A stretch of DNA of 64,000 nt from Chryseobacterium culicis. GTDB taxonomy: Bacteria > Bacteroidota > Bacteroidia > Flavobacteriales > Weeksellaceae. Below are positions 59,612-64,000 of the stretch, piece after piece. The position numbers and the translations under genes were made by a program. Under the pieces are notes generated by a model. It saw nothing but the letters and a program-made list of their open reading frames with translations. It did no database searches and was not told the origin of the DNA. The stretch spans positions 124,001 through 188,000 of the forward strand of contig NZ_FNWQ01000005.1 of the NCBI RefSeq assembly GCF_900108365.1. The letters are read 5' to 3'. The first letter of the stretch is position 1. Each line of letters begins with the position of its first letter.

Positions 59612-59684
59612 TGACCCGGCTGGGATTCGAACCCAGGACCCATACATTAAAAGTGTATTGCTCTACCAGCTGAGCTACCGAGTC
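59612..59684 (-). tRNA. tRNA-Lys(TTT), copy 2
   Basis: Identical in sequence to copy 1, including the flanking TG and GGCCAC bases, 246 nt away, with tRNA-Leu between. First gene of the leftward tRNA transcript. Confidence 0.96.
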
Positions 59685-59799
59685 GGCCACTTATGGAACA
59701 AGTTTTCATTTAAGTAATGTCCCTTGTTTTAAGTGGTGCAAAGATATGACTTTTTTCTTTATCTCAAAACTTTTTCGCAAATTTGTTAAAAAAAATTTC

Positions 59800-60315
59800 A
59801 TGGTAATTTCATTGATCGGATACATGGGAAGTGGCAAATCTCACATTTCCAAAATATTAAGCGAAAAAATCAATTTTAAACTCATTGACCTCGATAAAGA
59901 GATTTCCAGAAGAAATAAATTAACCATCCCGGAAATATTTGAAAAAAAGGGTGAAATTTACTTTAGAAAGCTGGAAAGGGAGGCTCTGGAAGAGATATTG
60001 GCTTCTCATGAGAATGTAGTGGTAAGCCTTGGCGGAGGAACTCCTGTGTATTATAATAATATGGAGATCATCAATCATAATTCTAAAAGCGTTTTTTTAA
60101 GAAGCTCTGTAGGGACTTTGGTTGAAAGGCTTTCGAAACAGAAAGAAAAAAGACCATTGATTGCCAATATTTCTGATGAAGACCTTCCGGAATTCATCGC
60201 AAAACATTTATTTGAAAGAAATCAGTTTTACAGTAAAGCACAGTTCACGGTAGGTACAGATTCCAGAGAGCCGGAAGACATTGTGAACGAAATAATAGAA
60301 AAGCTCTATCTCTAG
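59800..60315 (+). CDS. aroK: Shikimate kinase
   Basis: 171 residues from ATG 59800; an extension to 59746 adds a basic hydrophobic tail that is not part of the family and is rejected. P-loop GYMGSGKS at residues 7-14, shikimate-binding ids: LIDLDKEISRR (Asp), FRKLEREALEEI (Arg) and SLGGGTPVY, lid KEKRPLI with Arg. It phosphorylates shikimate in aromatic amino acid synthesis. Monocistronic. Confidence 0.95.
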   Translation: MVISLIGYMGSGKSHISKILSEKINFKLIDLDKEISRRNKLTIPEIFEKKGEIYFRKLEREALEEILASHENVVVSLGGGTPVYYNNMEIINHNSKSVFLRSSVGTLVERLSKQKEKRPLIANISDEDLPEFIAKHLFERNQFYSKAQFTVGTDSREPEDIVNEIIEKLYL

Positions 60316-60323
60316 AGCTTTTC
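60298..60323. terminator. Terminator overlapping the aroK stop codon
   Basis: Ten-bp stem GAAAAGCTCT / AGAGCTTTTC with a 6-nt loop. The left arm lies within the last aroK codons, and the convergent S4 gene ends 10 nt away. Confidence 0.75.
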
Positions 60324-60332
60324 ACTGTTGTT

Positions 60333-60770
60333 TTAATCTTCGTTTTCTTCTTCTCCGCCTGTTTCTCCAAAGAAATCATCCCAGTCTGTAAAATCAGAAT
60401 CAATATCATTTCCTACATAATCATCCATTTCGCGTCTGTCTTTTTTGGTAGGCCTTCCTTCTCCTTTGTTTCTGTAATAGTCCTGTGACATTTTACGAAG
60501 CTTCAGGATTTCATACTGTTCCTTGTCTGTAACATCTTTTATATGCAGCGAAACCAATTTGGCTCCTATCCTGCTTTTGGGAATCTGAATTACCTTTATT
60601 TTATAATCAATCTGATTCTTACGGATTTTAATAGTATCTCCTTCTTTTACCTCTTTAGATGACTTTACGGCAGACGCTCCTATAGAAACTCTATTCTTTT
60701 TAATCTCCTCTGCTGCAATACTTCTCGTCTTATAAAAACGAATGCTCCATAAAAATTTATCTATTCTCAT
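60333..60770 (-). CDS. S4 domain RNA-binding protein (Hsp15-like)
   Basis: 145 residues. N-terminal S4 domain (MRIDKFLWSIRFYKTRSIAA, EEIKKNRVSIGASAVKSSKE) as in Hsp15/HslR, which binds 50S subunits with stalled nascent chains. A basic segment (KMSQDYYRNKGEGRPTKKDR) and a very acidic C-terminus (DSDFTDWDDFFGETGGEEEN) follow. Single gene, divergent from the FKBP-like lipoprotein gene. Confidence 0.9.
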   Translation of the reverse strand: MRIDKFLWSIRFYKTRSIAAEEIKKNRVSIGASAVKSSKEVKEGDTIKIRKNQIDYKIKVIQIPKSRIGAKLVSLHIKDVTDKEQYEILKLRKMSQDYYRNKGEGRPTKKDRREMDDYVGNDIDSDFTDWDDFFGETGGEEENED

Positions 60771-60779
60771 AATTTTTTA

Positions 60780-60787
60780 TACTTTTG
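60780..60787 (+). promoter_or_regulatory. -7 box of the FKBP-like lipoprotein gene
   Basis: TACTTTTG, a perfect TAnnTTTG, 38 nt upstream of the ATG at 60826. Confidence 0.6.
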
Positions 60788-60825
60788 CCGTTATATTATT
60801 TGTAAAGTAATTAAAGTTTTTTGAA

Positions 60826-61584
60826 ATGAAAAAAATATTTTTATATATCCTTGCAGGATCTTTGTGTTTTACTGCTTGTAAGAAAGATGATGAAGTGTCA
60901 ACCTATGTAGAGCCGGAAGACATTACGACACAAAACACCTATGACGATCAGGCCATTAAGAAATTTATGGATGAGAACTATCTCGATGCACAGGGTAATA
61001 TAAAAGCATTCAGTTCTACGGATACTTCCGATGATAACGAAAAGAAATTATCTGAGTTGAATCCTGTAACACTTCCATCAGGAACCATTTATATCATGAG
61101 AACCGGAGCACAGCCTTCACCAGCTGACGAACAGGTTATTGGCAGCACTGATATTATTAAAGTCATGATGAAAGCCACTACTTATCTGGCAATCAATTCG
61201 GATGGAAAATCTTCATTTACTGCCGCTACCGATTTCATGAATACCATCAATGGGACTGGAATTCCGGCAGTTGATCCAAAGTTCTACTATACTGCACCCA
61301 ATGATCCATTGATTACCAATGCCACTACCGACGCTGCAAAAAAACAGAGCTACTATATGATTGAAGGATTCAGTGAAGCATTGCAGAAATTCAAGGCATT
61401 CAACAATTATTCCAGCTCAGAACCCTATAACTTACAGGGAGTTATTATTGTTCCTTCAAGAGCTGCTTTTGCAAGAGATCCTTATTTCCCTTACAATTAC
61501 CCAGGTTACAGCCAGGTGATTTCATTGAGAAACAAGACTTTTGTTTTCAACTTCCAGGTGTACAACAGAGCTACAAGACCTTAG
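60826..61584 (+). CDS. FKBP-like lipoprotein
   Basis: 252 residues. Lipoprotein signal (MKKIFLYILAGSLCFTACKK, Cys 18). The domain resembles FKBP-type peptidyl-prolyl isomerases of Bacteroidota: a helical AIKKFMDENYLDAQGNIK start, then the FKBP core with the segment YYMIEGFSEALQKFKAF (compare V-I-x-G-W-x-E-A-L) and GVIIVPSRAAFARDPY (compare I-P-S-x-x-A-Y-G). The core is divergent and several active-site aromatics cannot be aligned, so isomerase activity is doubtful. Confidence 0.65.
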   Translation: MKKIFLYILAGSLCFTACKKDDEVSTYVEPEDITTQNTYDDQAIKKFMDENYLDAQGNIKAFSSTDTSDDNEKKLSELNPVTLPSGTIYIMRTGAQPSPADEQVIGSTDIIKVMMKATTYLAINSDGKSSFTAATDFMNTINGTGIPAVDPKFYYTAPNDPLITNATTDAAKKQSYYMIEGFSEALQKFKAFNNYSSSEPYNLQGVIIVPSRAAFARDPYFPYNYPGYSQVISLRNKTFVFNFQVYNRATRP

Positions 61585-61616
61585 AAATATTGAAAATTTA
61601 ACCCGAAATAATTTAT

Positions 61617-61644
61617 AAACCCCGCAATAATTATTGCGGGGTTT
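61617..61644. terminator. Terminator between lipoprotein and gltB-like gene
   Basis: Perfect 28-bp palindrome with arms AAACCCCGCAATAA / TTATTGCGGGGTTT, between convergent genes. Confidence 0.85.
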
Positions 61645-61668
61645 ATTGATATTGATATCAGATTCTTA

Positions 61669-63186
61669 TTAAAATTTTGCCTTCTGTTTTACATTCCCTA
61701 AGATATCCGGAAAATAAAGGTCAGCAAGATGGTCAAACTCATCTCCTCTCATAAACATCGTGGCATCTACCTCTTCATAAGAACTTCTTCCTGCCGCAGC
61801 AATAAGCTCATTGCAGGTATGAAGTGTGTTTTTGTGAAAATGATATACTCTCTCTGCCTTATCAGTCACATCCAGTCCTTTGATAAGCATTTTATCCTGT
61901 GTGGCAACCCCTGTAGGACAATTGTTTGAGTTACATCTCAATGCCTGGATACATCCTAAAGAGAACATAAATCCTCTGGCATTGTTGCACATATCTGCCC
62001 CCATTGCGATGGCTCTCAGAATATCCAGACTGGTAAGAACTTTCCCGCTGGCAATGACTCTTAATTTATTTCTTACGTTGTAATTGTTAAGGGTTCTGTT
62101 TACAAAGATCAAAGCAGGCTCCAATGGCATCCCTACTCCATCCGAGAATTCAGGCGGCGCAGCTCCTGTTCCACCTTCTGCTCCGTCGATAGTAATAAAG
62201 TCAGGATAAATTTTCAGTACGTTCATCTGAACGCAGATATCTTCAAATTCTTTGGTATCTCCTATACACAGCTTAAATCCAACCGGCTTTCCTCCTGAAA
62301 GCTCTCTCAGCTGCTGTACGAATCTCAGCAATCCTGCTGCATCAGAGAATGAAGTATGTGATGGAGGTGAAATAACAGTCATACCCGGAGTTACGTGACG
62401 AATCGCTGCAATTTCCGGAGTATTTTTTACGCCCGGAAGCACTCCTCCATGTCCCGGTTTTGCTCCCTGTGATAATTTGATTTCGATCATTTTCACATTG
62501 GGAAGGTTGGAATATTTCGTGAATAATTCAGGATTGAATTTTCCTTCTTCATCACGACATCCGAAATATCCGGTTCCGATCTGCCAGCAAAGGTCTCCGC
62601 CTTCCATGTGGTGGGGTGAAATTCCTCCTTCTCCAGTATTATGGTAAAAATTTCCTTTTTTAGCCCCTCTGTTTAATGAAATCTGCGCTCTGTCACTCAG
62701 GGCTCCAAAACTCATTGCAGAGATATTGAATAATGATGCATGGTAAGGCTGTGTACACTGCTCTCCTCCTACCCAAACTCTCGGAAGCTCTTCTGATGGT
62801 GATTTGGCATAAATAGAATGCTTGATCCCTTCATATTTTCTGTGATTCACTTCCAGCTGTGTTCCAAAAGCTACGGTATCACTTAAATTTTTTGCACGTC
62901 TGTATACTGCAGAACGCTGGTTTCTCGGAAATGGCTTCCCGTCTGTTTCCCTTTCAATAAAGTATTGCTGCATTTCGGGTGAAATACTTTCGAAAAAATA
63001 CCTGAAGTATCCCAATACCGGAAAATTCCTCAATATAGCATGTTTCGACTGGTAAGCATTGTAAACACCCAATGCATAGATGGCGGATAACAGCGTTGGT
63101 ATCCAGTAATGCGCTCTGATCAGCAGTGCTATAATCCATGTAGCAGCTACTAATACAATTCCCCAAGATAAAAACTTATCTCTCAT
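61669..63186 (-). CDS. FMN-binding glutamate synthase family protein
   Basis: 505 residues. Two N-terminal membrane helices (about 7-45), then a glutamate-synthase central/FMN domain: SMSFGALSDRAQISLNRGA, NTGEGGISPHH, VKMIEIKLSQGAKPGHGG, PPSHTSFSDAAGLLRFVQQL, DFITIDGAEGGTGAAPPEF and an iron-sulfur-type region LGCIQALRCNSNNCPTG. The glutaminase domain and alpha-helical FAD subunit of true GOGAT are absent. Stand-alone proteins of this kind are common in bacteria; the acceptor and substrate are unproven. Confidence 0.88.
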   Translation of the reverse strand: MRDKFLSWGIVLVAATWIIALLIRAHYWIPTLLSAIYALGVYNAYQSKHAILRNFPVLGYFRYFFESISPEMQQYFIERETDGKPFPRNQRSAVYRRAKNLSDTVAFGTQLEVNHRKYEGIKHSIYAKSPSEELPRVWVGGEQCTQPYHASLFNISAMSFGALSDRAQISLNRGAKKGNFYHNTGEGGISPHHMEGGDLCWQIGTGYFGCRDEEGKFNPELFTKYSNLPNVKMIEIKLSQGAKPGHGGVLPGVKNTPEIAAIRHVTPGMTVISPPSHTSFSDAAGLLRFVQQLRELSGGKPVGFKLCIGDTKEFEDICVQMNVLKIYPDFITIDGAEGGTGAAPPEFSDGVGMPLEPALIFVNRTLNNYNVRNKLRVIASGKVLTSLDILRAIAMGADMCNNARGFMFSLGCIQALRCNSNNCPTGVATQDKMLIKGLDVTDKAERVYHFHKNTLHTCNELIAAAGRSSYEEVDATMFMRGDEFDHLADLYFPDILGNVKQKAKF

Positions 63187-63240
63187 GAATGTAGTATTTA
63201 AAAGTTTAAAAATAAATTTAGTAGAATTTTTGCAAAGAGC

Positions 63241-64000
63241 CTATGCTTTTGCTAAAAAACTTTGGTAGGAAGACTGCACAGAAACCGTGCCATCTGACAG
63301 GATTTTTTCTAAATTCAGAAATTCAATTTGATTAACGGATGCAGGATCAAAATCTTTCTGGACTCTCACATAATTTTCTGTGAAGCCAAACATTTTTCCG
63401 TCTTTGTTTTCATGCTCCCAAAGAACTGGAAGCGTTTTTCCAAGCTGTGTCTGATAGAATGCCATTTTCTTCTTTTCAGAAAGAATTCTCAGCATTTTAT
63501 TACGTTTTTTCCTTTCAGGTATCGGAACAATACCGTCCATTGCAGCAGCCTCTGTATTTTCTCTTTCAGAATACGTAAATACGTGAAGGTAAGTAATAGG
63601 AAGTTCATTAAGGAAATTATAGGTTTCCATAAACAGCTCCTCTGTTTCTCCAGGGAATCCTACAATAACGTCTACCCCAATAGCCGCATCAGGCATTACC
63701 TCGCGGATCTTATTGACTCTGTTATTGTACAGTTTTGTCAGGTAGCGGCGTTTCATCTTTTTCAACAGTTCATCACTTCCGGACTGTAGTGGAATATGAA
63801 AATGCGGAACAAAGCTTTTACTTTTTGAAACCAGCTCTATACTTTCGTCTTTTAAAAGATTGGGTTCAATAGAAGATATGCGGATTCTTTCAATTCCTTC
63901 CACTTTATCCAATTCTGAAATAAGATCCAGGAATGTATGCTCATGTCTTTTATTTCCGAATTCACCTTTACCGTAATCACCGATATTCACCCCTGTAAGA
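63241..64000 (-). CDS. mtaB: tRNA t6A methylthiotransferase MtaB, 5' part outside window
   Basis: The frame runs through the right edge; 253 codons of the C-terminal part are visible. It adds a methylthio group to t6A37 (ms2t6A) using a radical-SAM [4Fe-4S] cluster; the Cys motifs lie upstream, outside the window. The visible end of the radical SAM domain includes LTGVNIGDYG, RIRISSIEPN, PHFHIPLQSGSDELLKKMKR, VDVIVGFPGETEELF and HVFTYSERENTEAA, all typical of MtaB. tsaD at the other end of the window makes the t6A substrate. Confidence 0.92.
   Translation of the reverse strand, partial: LTGVNIGDYGKGEFGNKRHEHTFLDLISELDKVEGIERIRISSIEPNLLKDESIELVSKSKSFVPHFHIPLQSGSDELLKKMKRRYLTKLYNNRVNKIREVMPDAAIGVDVIVGFPGETEELFMETYNFLNELPITYLHVFTYSERENTEAAAMDGIVPIPERKKRNKMLRILSEKKKMAFYQTQLGKTLPVLWEHENKDGKMFGFTENYVRVQKDFDPASVNQIEFLNLEKILSDGTVSVQSSYQSFLAKA

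Noticed and set aside
1..64000. CRISPR arrays, prophage structural genes, complete insertion sequences
   Set aside because: No regularly spaced repeats, no transposase or phage structural genes were seen; the only long repeat is the 813-bp pair.

Overview
The window reads as a chromosome segment of a flavobacterium of the Chryseobacterium group (Bacteroidota, Weeksellaceae). The evidence is the AT-rich sequence, a gldK-gldL-gldM-gldN gliding/type 9 secretion operon, a protein with a type 9 C-terminal sorting domain, double-glycine 'bacteriocin-like' peptides of the MKNLKKISR type, GLPGLI and DUF4270 proteins, and repeated TAnnTTTG -7 promoter boxes, the Bacteroidota consensus. The genus is inferred from protein resemblance only.

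Layout. 0-6.2 kb: small uncharacterised and membrane proteins, a TPR/LuxR-type regulator (2620-4470), then a decayed RiPP locus (precursor peptide, truncated GLPGLI gene, broken grasp-with-spasm SPASM maturase). 6.2-16.3 kb: housekeeping genes: an Lrp/AsnC regulator, a giant TamB-like protein, tsaD-hypothetical-rsmE, a TrmH-type methylase, asparaginase and tRNA-Ser(GGA). 16.3-24.5 kb: an AT-rich accessory region with a Cys-rich double-glycine peptide, a membrane/TPR protein, a lipoprotein, a relic of a cell-wall-hydrolase-like gene, a DUF2490 protein, and a three-gene toxin-antitoxin-SecB-like-chaperone (TAC) candidate lying between two 813-bp direct repeats that each carry the same uncharacterised gene. 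24.7-28.2 kb: M20 peptidase, methionine aminopeptidase, an XRE regulator. 28.2-39.5 kb: a polymorphic-toxin locus read leftwards: type-9-sorted repeat protein, YD-repeat protein, secreted RHS protein with a JAB-like C-terminal tip and a lipoprotein partner, followed by two displaced toxin-like genes each with its own small lipoprotein. 39.7-46 kb: RND efflux operon. 46.6-49 kb: two lipoproteins, a SemiSWEET transporter and an FAD oxidoreductase. 49-53.7 kb: gldNMLK. 53.8-64 kb: glmS, DUF4270, a glycogen-synthase-like protein, panC, three tRNAs, aroK, an S4 protein, an FKBP-like lipoprotein, a glutamate-synthase-like protein and the 3' part of mtaB.

How the genes fit together. The type 9 machinery (gldKLMN) could export the sorted protein at 37.8-39.5 kb that heads the RHS locus. 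The small lipoproteins behind each toxin tip are natural immunity candidates. Two recurring regulatory architectures tie accessory genes together: a CG-W-C dyad always exactly 11 nt upstream of a -7-like box (five copies), and an ACGG(A/G)AAACCGT palindrome (three copies, two of them exactly 23 nt upstream of a -7-like box). The most interesting single system is the putative TAC module at 22.25-23.61 kb; next are the five-copy promoter family and the RHS tip array.
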